This document shows positions 1 to 9,596 of a stretch of DNA of 64,000 bases, in pieces. The stretch covers positions 62,001 to 126,000 of the forward strand of contig CANTFK010000888.1 in assembly GCA_947646735.1 (NCBI GenBank). The letters are read 5' to 3'. Under the pieces are notes generated by a model that was not told where the DNA came from, ran no database searches, and saw only the letters and a program-made list of their open reading frames with translations. The translations under genes were made by a program, and so were the position numbers. Numbering within the stretch: the first letter of the stretch is position 1; each line of letters opens with the position of its first letter. Source of the stretch: Peronospora farinosa. Taxonomy: Eukaryota > Oomycota > Peronosporomycetes > Peronosporales > Peronosporaceae.

Positions 1-1457
1 TCCACACCAGCACTAACATTGCCCGCCGCGTGAGTAGCGTACAGGCTAGAAATGACCTCAGTGGCCATTTGGCCTGAGTTCTCGGCCAGAATCCGGGGCA
101 CGACCTCAATAGCATCACCAAACTTCTTAATGGCGTACTGGTCAAGACCTGGCGTAGCTTCACCAAAGCTCTTGATCTGACGAGACAGCTCGATCTCAGT
201 GGAACCGGCACCAGACACGAAACGGCCGTCCCGGCACACAGACTTTACGCAGTTCACACCATCGTCAATAGCCCGTTCGATGTCGTTTAGCACGTTGTCC
301 GTGCTTGCTCGCAGCACAATAGTTGAAATCTTGGCATCTTCCTGATCCTGCTGGAAAACAGTGACCTTTTTGCCGCCAATCTCCTTGACCGTCACACTGT
401 CACAGAAACCCATCTCATCCGGCGTGGGAGCGCCCAGACGCACCAGAGCATTTGCGTTCACAGCACGGCAAAGGCGACGCAGTTCCCACTTTGACTGGAT
501 CTTGATTGCCATAAGGTTGTACTTTTCCAAAAAGTGCATCGCCATCTCACTGATGCTTCCACCCGAGACGACCACCGTAGCACCTGATTCACTAATAGCA
601 CGGACAGCTTCCTCCAAGTGCTTCTCTTCCCCCTTGTTGTAGTTCATGAGCTCATCAGCATCTTTAATAAGCACCGTGCTCTTTGCCTCCGTGGACGAGA
701 TTTCAAGACCGCAGCCGAATATCGCGACCTTTGCATTAAGTGCCTTCTTCACATTACCCTCAGTATCGCGCTGAATAACCATACCACGGATAACCGTCGA
801 GTCGTGTAGATTACCTCCCATGATCTTAGCCACACGAATATTATCCACATTAATCGACAATTTCTTTGGAGCTGCAGGCATCACATTCAAACAAGCCTCT
901 GCTACAAGTTTGGCCAATAAATCTTCATATCCGTACTGCTTGGAAGCCAGCGATGTCTTGATGGCCTTTTGCAGTTCCACTTGATCGCGCGGGTCCTTCA
1001 CCTGCACCGTCTGCAACTTTTGCAAAATCTCTTGACATTTGTCGTGTGCCTTCTGGTAGCCCGTAACAATCTCGCTCGCGTGCAGCCCCATCCGCAATAG
1101 ACTGGCAGCTTCCATCAGCAATTCACCTGCTAATGCCACCACGAGACACGTACCATCGCCAAAGTCATTCTCCTGCATCTTGGCAGCCATGACAACCATA
1201 CGCGCAGCTGGATGAACAACATCCAGCTCCTTTACAATTGTAGCCGTGTCACTTGTTACAAAAATGCGTTCAAGATGATTAATAACGAGTTTGTTCATGC
1301 CATTGGGACCCAATGATGAGCGTGTGATAGCTGCCAGCTGTTTGACAGCGTTAATGTTCTTGGCAACAGCCTCATCCACGCCTTCAAAATGCTTGTGACC
1401 GTCCTTTAGCATCGATGACAGGCCATTGGCCACGTTTAATCCCATTGACTTGGACAT
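1..1457 (-). CDS. CCT8: T-complex chaperonin CCT, theta subunit (partial, 3' end outside window)
   Basis: The minus strand is open from an ATG at 1457 to the window edge, giving about 485 residues of a family usually near 540-550, so only the C-terminus is missing. The protein begins MSKSMGLNVANGLSSMLK and contains the group II chaperonin signatures SLGPNGMNK and the ATP-binding GDGT segment (NDFGDGTCLV). The N-terminal pattern (a short tail, then LKDGHKHFEGVDEAV) resembles CCT8 more than other subunits. CCT is the cytosolic double-ring ATPase that folds actin, tubulin and WD40 proteins; theta is one of eight paralogous subunits. No intron is visible. It is divergent from the DDX31 gene, about 310 nt away. 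The assignment to chaperonin is firm; the subunit call rests on remembered family similarity. Confidence 0.93.
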   Translation of the reverse strand, partial: MSKSMGLNVANGLSSMLKDGHKHFEGVDEAVAKNINAVKQLAAITRSSLGPNGMNKLVINHLERIFVTSDTATIVKELDVVHPAARMVVMAAKMQENDFGDGTCLVVALAGELLMEAASLLRMGLHASEIVTGYQKAHDKCQEILQKLQTVQVKDPRDQVELQKAIKTSLASKQYGYEDLLAKLVAEACLNVMPAAPKKLSINVDNIRVAKIMGGNLHDSTVIRGMVIQRDTEGNVKKALNAKVAIFGCGLEISSTEAKSTVLIKDADELMNYNKGEEKHLEEAVRAISESGATVVVSGGSISEMAMHFLEKYNLMAIKIQSKWELRRLCRAVNANALVRLGAPTPDEMGFCDSVTVKEIGGKKVTVFQQDQEDAKISTIVLRASTDNVLNDIERAIDDGVNCVKSVCRDGRFVSGAGSTEIELSRQIKSFGEATPGLDQYAIKKFGDAIEVVPRILAENSGQMATEVISSLYATHAAGNVSAGV

Positions 1458-1767
1458 ACTTTAAGTCTTTTATTATGGCTGGTCGTCCGTCCGTTCGTCT
1501 TTCGTTTAGTGTCAAAAGATTTTTCATTTTTTTTGGACCAGAAGGATTGCATGAAAAAGAAGGATTACGATTGGATAAAACGAATGCAAATGTTTTTTAC
1601 CACAAGATACAATTAATTATTTTTATTTATCTCAATTAATATGCAATAATAATTTAGAATGAGCATTTATTTCTTTTGGTACTAATTTTTTAGATGGTCA
1701 AATATTTAGAACAAGTCCAGATTGCCAATTTATAGTAGTTTATTATTGGTGACCAGCAGTTCATTCG
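1458..1767. promoter_or_regulatory. Intergenic region between divergent CCT8 and DDX31 genes
   Basis: This 310-nt AT-rich stretch separates two divergently transcribed genes and should contain both promoters. A TTCATTCGTT sequence about 12-20 nt before the DDX31 ATG loosely resembles the oomycete initiator (TCATTY-type), but I see no TATA box or other defined element. Confidence 0.4.
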
Positions 1768-4095
1768 TTGACCGTCGGCATGATGGACGGCTTCTCGCTC
1801 AACATCTCGACGTCCAGTGGTATTCGCAAGCCTATTAAGAAGAAAAACACATTTCGCGTCAAACAGCTAGCAAAACGCGCAAAAGCAAAGGCAAAAAAGT
1901 CCGGCAAAGAACCTCTAAAGACCCATGGACATCATTATGGTAAGCAAAGTCCTGGACATCAACTACAGACACCGCATAATGACGTCAAAGTGCAAGAAAT
2001 AGAGACGAAAAAGATGGAAGTGAAGGATAACGTACCAAGAGTTGAAGCTGTTGCTATTAAACCTGAAGAAATTGTGGAAATTGTTCCAGCGAAGCATGAG
2101 GTATCAACCGAGAATTTAAAACAAAACGACATCAAGACAGAGGACGTCACGGATGAAAGTGAAGCTGAGGTTGAAAAGGTAGAAGAAGTGAAGCTCAAGA
2201 CGTTTGGTACCCGTCGTAACCCTAACAAGGAGGGTTACAGTGCAGAGACGTTTACGCAACCCCGTGTGAAGATCGACAATGTCTTGTCAAAGCCATTGAC
2301 GTCGTCGTCGAGTGAAAAGATTTTTGCTGCCAACACGTTTGAGTCAATGAAGATGTCGGAGAAGCTGGTAAATGTGCTGAAGAAAGATGGAGAAAGTTGT
2401 GGCTTTGGTTTTACGCGACCGACCAACGTGCAAGTGCAAACAATTCCGTCGGTGATGAAGGGCAGTGATATTCTCGTAAAGAGCGAGACAGGATCGGGTA
2501 AGACGCTGTCGTACTTGCTTCCTATTGTTCAGAAGCTGCAGGAGATTACACCGCGCATTCAGCGTCAGGATGGTTGCCTAGCGCTAGTGCTGGCGCCCAC
2601 CCGTGAGCTTTGTACTCAAATCTTGGAGACTGCCAATAAACTCATCCAGCCGTTTGTTTTCTTGGTACCGGGTGCTATTGTCGGTGGTGAGAAGAAAAAG
2701 TCGGAAAAGGCACGACTTCGCAAAGGAATCACTATCTTGATTGCTACTCCAGGACGGTTGGCGGATCATCTGGTGAACACTCAGTCACTCAGCTACTCAC
2801 GCTTGCAATTTCTGGTGCTAGACGAGGCAGATCGCCTGCTGGATATGGGTTTCGAAAAGCAGCTTACACAGATCTTGACTATACTAGATAGCAAGAAGAC
2901 GCACGTGAAGCGACAGAATATTCTAGTATCCGCCACAATTAACAGCGGTGTGCAGCAGCTGGCTAAGATGAGTCTCTCGACCAACTCCGTGCTGATCGAT
3001 GCAGATGCGACAACTAGCGGTGAAGAAGCACCATCAAAGGTCGACCACACTAAGCAGGAGAAGTTTTCCACTCCGCACCAACTGATGCAGCACTTTATGC
3101 TCGTCCCAGCAAAAGCTCGTCTGTGCGCGCTGACATGCTTCTTGCGTGAGGAGCTGCGCCACGCTCCTCGCGATAGTAAGAATGGTACTGTGCCCGGTAA
3201 GTGTAAGATTGTAGTGTTCTTGTCGACGTGTGACGCCGTGGACTTTCACTACGCGCTGTTCCGCAAGTGCGCGTGGCCGTCAGGGAAGGGGTCGTCTGAA
3301 GAAGCTGATAACAGTAGCGAAAGCAATGGCGTGGCTTCATTGTTTGGCGGTCAAGGGTCCGTGTTCCGCCTTCACGGTAATATCGCTCAGCAGGAACGTG
3401 TGACCACATTCACGAGTTTCTGCTCTTCGAGTTCTGGCGTCTTGCTCTGTACCGATGTGGCTGCGCGTGGTCTTAACTTGCCTACAGTGAAGTGGATCGT
3501 CCAATATGATCCACCTACTGAAACTCGTGACTACGTCCATCGTGTGGGACGAACTGCCCGTAGTGGTAACCAAGGTAGCAGTCTACTGTTCCTGATGCCT
3601 TCTGAGTCCGACTACCTTGACTATTTGAGCAAGCAAGGCCTAAAGTTGAATGCGTTGAGTCTTGAAAAAACTGTTGCGCGCGTTGGTAAGCACGGCGGGT
3701 TCCTGGCATCTCGCAAAAAGCTGTTGCATGAGGTTGTACAAGGAGACCTGCAGTTCCTGTACGAACAGACACTTTTGGCTGACAAGGAATTATTTGAGCT
3801 GGCATGTCAAGCATTCCACTCTTTTGTGCGCAGTTATGCCACGCACTCTTCAGACACGAGACAGATCTTCCATGTCCGTAGCCTGCACTTTGGTCACGTT
3901 GCAAAGAGCTTTGCGTTGCGGGAACCACCAGCTTCTTCAAAGCTGCGTACGACTGGACGAAACGCCAAGAAGGGTACGCTACATAAGCGAAAGGAGCGTG
4001 ACGACAAGCAACAGGCAGTGGTCGCCAAGAAGCAGAAAAAGGTGCGCGACGAAAAGCGCCGGTATGCACAGAATGTGTCCGAGTTTGCCGACTAG
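1768..4095 (+). CDS. DDX31: ATP-dependent DEAD-box RNA helicase, DDX31/Dbp7 type
   Basis: A single-exon gene of 775 residues. After a Lys-rich N-terminal extension (about 1-190) come the helicase motifs in order: motif I SETGSGKT near residue 239, Ia PTRELC, Ib TPGR, II DEAD at about 352-355, III SAT (VSATINSG), then CTDVAARGLNLP and HRVGRTARSG in the second RecA domain. The C-terminal block IFHVRSLHFGHVAKSFALRE is characteristic of Dbp7/DDX31, followed by a basic tail. Family members act in the nucleolus in assembly of the 60S ribosomal subunit. An in-frame Met five residues after the first (MTVGMMDGF) could also serve as start. No frameshift is seen. Confidence 0.95.
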   Translation: MTVGMMDGFSLNISTSSGIRKPIKKKNTFRVKQLAKRAKAKAKKSGKEPLKTHGHHYGKQSPGHQLQTPHNDVKVQEIETKKMEVKDNVPRVEAVAIKPEEIVEIVPAKHEVSTENLKQNDIKTEDVTDESEAEVEKVEEVKLKTFGTRRNPNKEGYSAETFTQPRVKIDNVLSKPLTSSSSEKIFAANTFESMKMSEKLVNVLKKDGESCGFGFTRPTNVQVQTIPSVMKGSDILVKSETGSGKTLSYLLPIVQKLQEITPRIQRQDGCLALVLAPTRELCTQILETANKLIQPFVFLVPGAIVGGEKKKSEKARLRKGITILIATPGRLADHLVNTQSLSYSRLQFLVLDEADRLLDMGFEKQLTQILTILDSKKTHVKRQNILVSATINSGVQQLAKMSLSTNSVLIDADATTSGEEAPSKVDHTKQEKFSTPHQLMQHFMLVPAKARLCALTCFLREELRHAPRDSKNGTVPGKCKIVVFLSTCDAVDFHYALFRKCAWPSGKGSSEEADNSSESNGVASLFGGQGSVFRLHGNIAQQERVTTFTSFCSSSSGVLLCTDVAARGLNLPTVKWIVQYDPPTETRDYVHRVGRTARSGNQGSSLLFLMPSESDYLDYLSKQGLKLNALSLEKTVARVGKHGGFLASRKKLLHEVVQGDLQFLYEQTLLADKELFELACQAFHSFVRSYATHSSDTRQIFHVRSLHFGHVAKSFALREPPASSKLRTTGRNAKKGTLHKRKERDDKQQAVVAKKQKKVRDEKRRYAQNVSEFAD

Positions 4096-4200
4096 TGGCT
4101 GTTTAATAACCTGCACTAACAAAATTTTTGCATTTACGTTCTTTCTTATACTTACGTGACTTGCTCTGGATGTGGATCAAGTTATCATGCATCAATCACA

Positions 4201-4991
4201 TTAAGTGCTTCTTCTCTTCTTCGACATGCGTTGTTTGCTTTTGCCTTGTATAGCAGGTTCCTGCATCTGCGTGGCCTTTGATTTTGCTTTGTTCGTGTTC
4301 TTGTTCTTCTTGGCTTTAGGGGCCAACAGCGGTGCAAAAATTTCAGCAACATCCGAACTCTGCGTGATTTCCACAACCTTGCCATCAATAGCAATTGGCA
4401 GCTTCGGGAAAGCACTAAACATGAGCACATACAAATGAATTAGGACCGCTGTGACAACGCACCTATCTCTCAGCAAGTAACTTACCGAAGTAGTGTCTGC
4501 AGCGCAAAGGCAGCACAAAAACATTGTTGGGCCAAGGTGACCGTATCAGAATTGTGACCATTGACCTCCAAAAAGTGCTGCACCACTTGCTTAGCAGCAA
4601 TTGGGTTCTCCAGCTGTAATTCCACGAATCGCGCAAACTCGTGCACCACCGCATCACGTTCGTGCATCCACTGTACTTTTTGCACCGCAAAGACGCGATT
4701 TTTCACGTCAAACGTACCGACCACCTGCGGCTCCATATAATCTGTATCCGTTTCCTCTTGATCGGTTTCTTCTTCGTCCTGTTGCGTCTTGAGAGCCTTG
4801 TTCACGTTTGGTTTGCTACTTCGCACCAGCGCCAGCAACGTTCGTCGTTGGTCCTCGGTCTTGCACAGCGACAGAATCAGATCCAAGCCGTACCCTACAC
4901 CCCTAGGAAGCACTTGAGGGCATAGTGAAGGTGCTAGTGTCATCATAAGGCTCTGCAGCTGCTGCACAGCAGACAATGGATCACTCGCCAT
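4201..4991 (-). CDS. Uncharacterised spliced gene, 239-residue protein with basic C-terminal tail
   Basis: Two exons on the minus strand, 4991..4486 and 4414..4201, joined across a 71-nt GT..AG intron (donor GTAAGT, acceptor TTTAG). The junction codon CG/T keeps the frame, giving 239 residues from MASDPLSAVQQLQ. The first 170 residues are rich in predicted helix and include an acidic patch (QQDEEETDQEETDTD, about residues 70-84). The C-terminus is very basic (KAKKNKNTNKAKSKA...SKKRR), suggesting a nuclear or RNA-associated protein. I do not recognise the family. The gene is convergent with DDX31 and divergent from GEMIN2, which it may share a promoter with. Confidence 0.75.
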
Positions 4992-5114
4992 GATGTCGAA
5001 AAGACTGACAATAATTGGTTGAGATGGGCTTTGGTCGATCTCAAAACCTCTTAAATATTATTGTACTTTCAAGTATGTACTTAAATGTGTTAATTCATTT
5101 GAAATCGAACAAAA
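4992..5114. promoter_or_regulatory. Short bidirectional promoter region
   Basis: Only 123 nt lie between the ATG of the unknown minus-strand gene and the ATG of GEMIN2, so the two probably share one divergent promoter. The stretch is AT-rich; no specific motif can be defended. Confidence 0.5.
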
Positions 5115-5903
5115 ATGATGTCTGCGGCGCTGCATGTAGAAGGCGCTGGGGCCTCGGACTTGCAGCTGATCCGACGACGAATGCGACAAGGTCTTCCTCC
5201 TCAGGATGTTCAGGAATATCTATGGCGAGTAAGAATTGAAGCAGAAGGAATTCCCGATGTCGTAGTGGCTCCTGATGTCAATCCACGACAATTTGATGCT
5301 CAACAGACCAGCAATATGCCAAAGTTGCAGTCATTCGGTCTTCAAGCGACCGATCCAGATAGGGTCCCTCATGACAAATGGGAGAAAGAAGTGCTAGCAG
5401 ATTTTGCAGAGTTGAGACAACTACTTGCACGTTGGGAAGCCATTGGACCGCCAAAAGCGGAGACTTTGAAGGCAGGAGACGTTCCCATTGAGATCTTACG
5501 GACGAACGTGCCGAGAATGAGTGATGAGGATGGATGGATTGCCTTTTTCTTTGGCAAACCAGGGACAGAGACAACAGCCACACCGCCGCATTTAAGACTG
5601 TTGCTGCAGTTCGATCAGGTTTTGACCAGAAGACTGCTGGATTATCATGCTACATGGCTCAGTGATGAGATGATGTCACTCTCTCGAGCACGGGCGGTAT
5701 GGATATATGCATTGCTGGCTCGCTTGGATAAGCCCGTTCATGCTGGTGTTGCTGCTACGATTCGACAGATTCTACGATGCTGCTGGACGTTGAGGTGCGA
5801 TCTGGAAGCGCCGTCGGACCTTCAGCTCAAGTCACTAAACATTCTTATTGTCATTACCGGTGGGTTCTTTGGCCAATTGCACGACTTGGAAGAATACGCG
5901 TGA
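5115..5903 (+). CDS. GEMIN2: Gemin2 / SMN-interacting protein 1 homologue
   Basis: A single-exon 262-residue protein. It shows the Gemin2 (SIP1) pattern: an N-terminal segment with RVRIEAEGIPDVVVAPDVNP, a middle containing DEDGWIAFFFGKPG, and a C-terminal helical half with RAVWIYALLARLDKPVHAG. Gemin2 binds SMN and Sm proteins and holds the Sm pentamer before loading on spliceosomal snRNA in the cytoplasm. Length is close to the family norm of about 250-280. The family call is from recognised motifs; no other member of the SMN complex is nearby. Two Met codons start the frame (MMSAAL), and either could be used. Confidence 0.88.
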   Translation: MMSAALHVEGAGASDLQLIRRRMRQGLPPQDVQEYLWRVRIEAEGIPDVVVAPDVNPRQFDAQQTSNMPKLQSFGLQATDPDRVPHDKWEKEVLADFAELRQLLARWEAIGPPKAETLKAGDVPIEILRTNVPRMSDEDGWIAFFFGKPGTETTATPPHLRLLLQFDQVLTRRLLDYHATWLSDEMMSLSRARAVWIYALLARLDKPVHAGVAATIRQILRCCWTLRCDLEAPSDLQLKSLNILIVITGGFFGQLHDLEEYA

Positions 5904-6397
5904 AGGATATGACTGTAGTATGTAATAATGACACATTTGCGTGTGAAAAGTGAACGAGTCCTTGCAAAAAGCTGTTCGTCTTCTGCAATTCACGCATTAT
6001 AAACCATTAATTTCTATACAGACCCTTTCAATTCCTCGCCATTGACTGCGATAACACACATTCTTCAATCACCTCTTCGTCCACTTATAACGTAGCAAAT
6101 AAAACCACGCAAGTCCGAGCGGACTCTTCATCTTAATATATTTAAAGTTGTTGTTGCGTCTGGCTGAATGAAGCCCAGCCTTTCTCGCTTGCATGACTCT
6201 TGCGGAGTAACTCATGTTTGTATAAAGATGGTACAATTACGACCTCACCCGCCATCGCTTTAAAGTAGTTGACTAATAATGTTATCATGGATAAAAAAGA
6301 CAACAAGCTCGTCCGTATCTTCAAAAGCGCATTCCCTTTGCAACCCGATCATTAATTCCTTCTAAGGACCGTGCTAACGATCACTCAACAACGTGCC
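5904..6397. other. Gene-free intergenic stretch
   Basis: About 490 nt between GEMIN2 and the next gene. It is AT-rich, with no convincing coding sequence, RNA gene or repeat; it presumably holds the GEMIN2 3' UTR and the promoter of the downstream gene. Confidence 0.5.
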
Positions 6398-7259
6398 ATG
6401 TTGGATCGGTATTTAAAAAGACATTTGTCTACTGCATGGCATCGTATACCCAATAGGCTGCGATGGTTTTGTACAGCTAGTGAGGACAAGTATTTGGAGC
6501 TTAAACAACTGAAAGATATCAAAAGGTTTGGCTATGTAGCTTTTTTTGTGGGTCTGCGATACTGAGGCATCTTGTTGCATGCAGTGAAGAGTTTTACGAC
6601 CTGCAAGGCCAGGAGCGGCGATACTTTTACTACGTTGATTTACAGGTCAGTAATGACCGGTTGACATTTGCATTAGCATTGATCAAGGAGATGACAGTAC
6701 AATCGATTTGCTTGGACTAAAACAGGGCCGGTTGTTTTTAGAAGACACACGGCCGAAGAACATTGCAACGTCTCTAAAGAGTGCCAAGTTTTTACGGTTT
6801 TTCTTCTCGCAGGTGCGACTCAATGAGATTGCACAATGCAAGTCAAAGGAGGAAGAAGCATTCTTAGAGTACCCTTTCCGGTCACCATGCGGCAAAGAAA
6901 TGAACTTTATCAAGTGTGCTGACCGTCCGTTCGTGTTCGAGAATCTCCGAAAAGATGACAGTGGCAACTGGACACTCGTGTTTGGCGGTGGAGAGCTGAT
7001 GATGCCTTTTCAGCCAGAAACGCTACGGATCTCCCTTTCAACTGGAAGACTGTACCATGACATACAGACCAAGCACGTTGCGTCAGGAATTCCTGAGGGA
7101 ATCGCACTTGTGCGATCTCAGCTCGCAGTGGAACTTGGCAACTATATCGACGTACATGACTTCCCCGACAACATCGACGCAGAGATGGATATAAATGCTT
7201 TGGAAATAGGTGACTTTGAGTGGGAAAATCAACGCTATTCTATCCACGCCATTAAATAA
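6398..7259 (+). CDS. UPF0598 family protein (C8orf82-like), probably mitochondrial
   Basis: Three exons: 6398..6525, 6585..6645 and 6726..7259. The introns of 59 and 80 nt are GT..AG and phase-consistent (AG/T at the first junction, phase 0 at the second), giving 240 residues. Across the second junction the protein reads YFYYVDLQ then GRLFLEDTRPKNI, the UPF0598 N-terminal block. Downstream are FRSPCGKEMNFIKCADRP, GGGELMMPFQPETL and GRLYHD, all matching the family order. The first 28 residues are Arg-rich and lack acidic residues after position 3, consistent with a mitochondrial presequence; the human relative is reported in mitochondria. Biochemical function is unknown. The first-intron donor (GTTTGG) is weak. 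Confidence 0.86.
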
Positions 7260-7401
7260 GCAGCTCAGATCAGCGACTACATGTTTGATAACTTCAACGA
7301 ATACCCAAAACAAAGACAAGTATTTTGCCCAAATTAGATATTCTAGACCGTTTTGAGCTTAAGTCGTCATTCGAGCCCAAAACAATAAAACTTCTTCAAT
7401 A

Positions 7402-8409
7402 ATGAGGTCGAGCCGCAGTCGCGCCGCCGTGTCAACGGGCAATTGTGTGGCTCAGTTCATCGTGATCGCTGCCGTTTTCAGTGTCGTGTATCAGCTCTTC
7501 ATTAAGTCAGCTACAGTCATCTCTCTGTCGACTGCATCTTCGCTGGGTGGCGGCTACGACAAGGGCAAAGACTCGCGCCGCTTTACCTCGTCCGAGATCA
7601 CTGGCTTCTTGCTCTTTCTGGGACTCTTTGGGCTGTTTCAACACAAGAAAAAGCAGGAAACAAAGGCACACAATGAAGCAAAGCAGAAGCAGATTGTCAA
7701 GATTATGCAGAGCTTGAAACTTAGTTTTCAAACGGCAAGTTTAACGAGATTAAGAGCTTCCGTGACCAATTTGCCACGTGACGTCCTGTACGAGCTGCTA
7801 TTGTTTCTATCACCGAAAGAATTAGCTACTTGTCCATTGGTATGCAGAGCTTGGAACTACTATGTTGGAAATGCTGCTGAGACGCTTTGGAGGCACGTCT
7901 TTCAGCGGGACTTTGATGAAACGGGCGATAAATTTGCCAACATTTTCCCCACTGAGTGTTGGCGGCAGTTTTACTTTCGACATCATTTGTCACGAGCCGT
8001 TGAACTTGCGAGATTATTAGAAATTACGCATGGCCGTAAGTGTGTGGCAATTAAAGGACAGGTGTATGATGTCACGGACTTTTTGGAGTTGCATCCGGGT
8101 GGGCCACATGTAATCGGAGATGCAGTGGGTACCGATGCTACAGTGATCTGGGATCAGTTCCAGCATTCCAATGAGGCAAAAAGGAGCATGGAGCAGTTTT
8201 TAGTATGGGACAAAGTGCTCGCAAGGCCTGAGAGCGAGAAACTGCATGGTAACCTCGAGTCTGTAATGATTCAATGGCAAAGAACCTCGTGGGCGCTCAC
8301 ACACTGGCACTCCTTCGGACGCATGGCGCCGCAATTGGCCAACGCTGTATTCCGCCTCCACTCACGACGTGTGACAAGTAAAAAAGACAAAGTGCCCGCT
8401 ACTGCATGA
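7402..8409 (+). CDS. Membrane-anchored F-box / cytochrome b5 domain protein
   Basis: A single-exon 335-residue protein with an unusual architecture. Hydrophobic segments at about residues 16-36 and 66-82 are probable membrane spans, followed by a basic Gln/Lys-rich linker. An F-box lies at about 121-165 (NLPRDVLYELLLFLSPKELA, then CPLVCRAWNYY). A cytochrome b5-type heme domain lies at about 208-270. The axial ligands are visible: HPGG with His231, and His255 in FQHSNEA, with the canonical 24-residue spacing. F-boxes recruit substrates to SCF ubiquitin ligases through Skp1, and cytochrome b5 domains bind heme. The combination suggests a heme- or redox-responsive ubiquitin adaptor at a membrane, which is inference. 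It ends 49 nt from the convergent AlkB gene. Confidence 0.85.
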   Translation: MRSSRSRAAVSTGNCVAQFIVIAAVFSVVYQLFIKSATVISLSTASSLGGGYDKGKDSRRFTSSEITGFLLFLGLFGLFQHKKKQETKAHNEAKQKQIVKIMQSLKLSFQTASLTRLRASVTNLPRDVLYELLLFLSPKELATCPLVCRAWNYYVGNAAETLWRHVFQRDFDETGDKFANIFPTECWRQFYFRHHLSRAVELARLLEITHGRKCVAIKGQVYDVTDFLELHPGGPHVIGDAVGTDATVIWDQFQHSNEAKRSMEQFLVWDKVLARPESEKLHGNLESVMIQWQRTSWALTHWHSFGRMAPQLANAVFRLHSRRVTSKKDKVPATA

Positions 8410-8458
8410 TGAAGTTTTTTTGCCTAGATGAACTACGTCTCCAAGGGGAATCCAAGAC

Positions 8459-9379
8459 CTAATGAAAGCAACGCATGGTGACGCTGATTCTTGGCTCACG
8501 ACATCGAGCCATCTTGGGAACCGCATGTTTGTGAGTTTTTTGTGTCGTGCCGCCCATGATCATCAGGTCTCCGTCCCCAATTTGCAACTCCATTTGTGCT
8601 ACAGCTTCACTGTCTTTAGGAGCACTCTTCGACGTCTTTTTCGTGAACACGAACCGCCTCGTAGCTCCTAACGATAATGCAACAATAGGAGAGCACGCTA
8701 TCATATCACGCTCATCGTCAGCGTGAGGACCGATGTAGTGATCTCCATTCTCGTACCAATTCACGAGACCTCCTGTGAGTCGTGTCCGCAGGGTAGCGGG
8801 GTCTTCTACAATTCGTTGCATGTGCTCGATAGCGTGCCTCAAACCTCTCGGATACTCTTTCTGTGCTTCATATGTCTTACCAGAGTATCTATAGCTCCCC
8901 ATTTCCCCACATAACTGCTGGAAGCGTGGAAGCTTTGTCGGTTTACCGAACATCATGATAGTATCGTGCTCCTTTGGATGTGTCTCCCAAGCTTGTTTGA
9001 ACATCGTAGACCAGAGGACTGGTGATTTTTCTCCATTTTCATCCTCATCTAAAGCTGCTGAATTGAGATCTTCAGGCGTGGCGTGCTCGAAAATATGCCG
9101 ATACCAGCGTGGTACATGATAAACCCAACTCTTGCGGTCTGTTGTAAGATACGAGATAGCCGCGTCTTCTTCAAACACCTTCGATATATTTGCCTCCGGT
9201 AAATGAGCAATGGCAGCAGCTTTCTTGGCGTTGAATAGAACGTTGTTCAACGAAAATTCCTCAGGGTCCGGCGATAGAGACGTTTTCAGACGCTTGGTAG
9301 ATCCATTATCACCTGAGGACTGGTGGCGCTTGGAAGGCATAGCGAAAAATAACCGCCCACTGTCCCGGAATCGGTACAT
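8459..9379 (-). CDS. AlkB-like 2-oxoglutarate/Fe(II) dioxygenase
   Basis: The first in-frame ATG is at 9379 (MYRFRDSGRLFFAMPSK). A second at 9340, beginning a Lys/Arg-rich stretch that could be a nuclear signal, is an equally possible start. The catalytic core is visible: NWYENGDHYIGPHADDERDM carries the HxD iron ligands, GDGDLMIMGG and THKHAVPK carry the distal His, and PRISVTMR near the end carries the 2-oxoglutarate-binding Arg. This layout fits the ALKBH2/ALKBH3 branch of nucleic-acid demethylases, which reverse N-alkyl lesions by oxidation. Whether it acts on DNA, RNA or both cannot be told here. It runs convergent to the F-box gene. Confidence 0.9.
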   Translation of the reverse strand: MYRFRDSGRLFFAMPSKRHQSSGDNGSTKRLKTSLSPDPEEFSLNNVLFNAKKAAAIAHLPEANISKVFEEDAAISYLTTDRKSWVYHVPRWYRHIFEHATPEDLNSAALDEDENGEKSPVLWSTMFKQAWETHPKEHDTIMMFGKPTKLPRFQQLCGEMGSYRYSGKTYEAQKEYPRGLRHAIEHMQRIVEDPATLRTRLTGGLVNWYENGDHYIGPHADDERDMIACSPIVALSLGATRRFVFTKKTSKSAPKDSEAVAQMELQIGDGDLMIMGGTTQKTHKHAVPKMARCREPRISVTMRCFH

Positions 9380-9596
9380 TACTCTCACAATTTCTATCGA
9401 TGCACAGTCTTCACGTATTCACAATCCTTTTTTTCAACAACTATAAAATGGTGTTTGCTGCTTCTACACACTGTAGAAATCACCATACGCATTCAAGGTG
9501 TAGCCAGCAATTTGGCCTGCCTATCAACCACACACGGCAACTTGTCTTCCCCTGAATTTGCTAAATAAGAACCTTCGAACAGCGACATGCTGACAC

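Noticed and set aside
3095..4159. Long ORFs overlapping DDX31 on other frames and strand
   Set aside because: Shadows of a strongly supported helicase frame with no independent homology.
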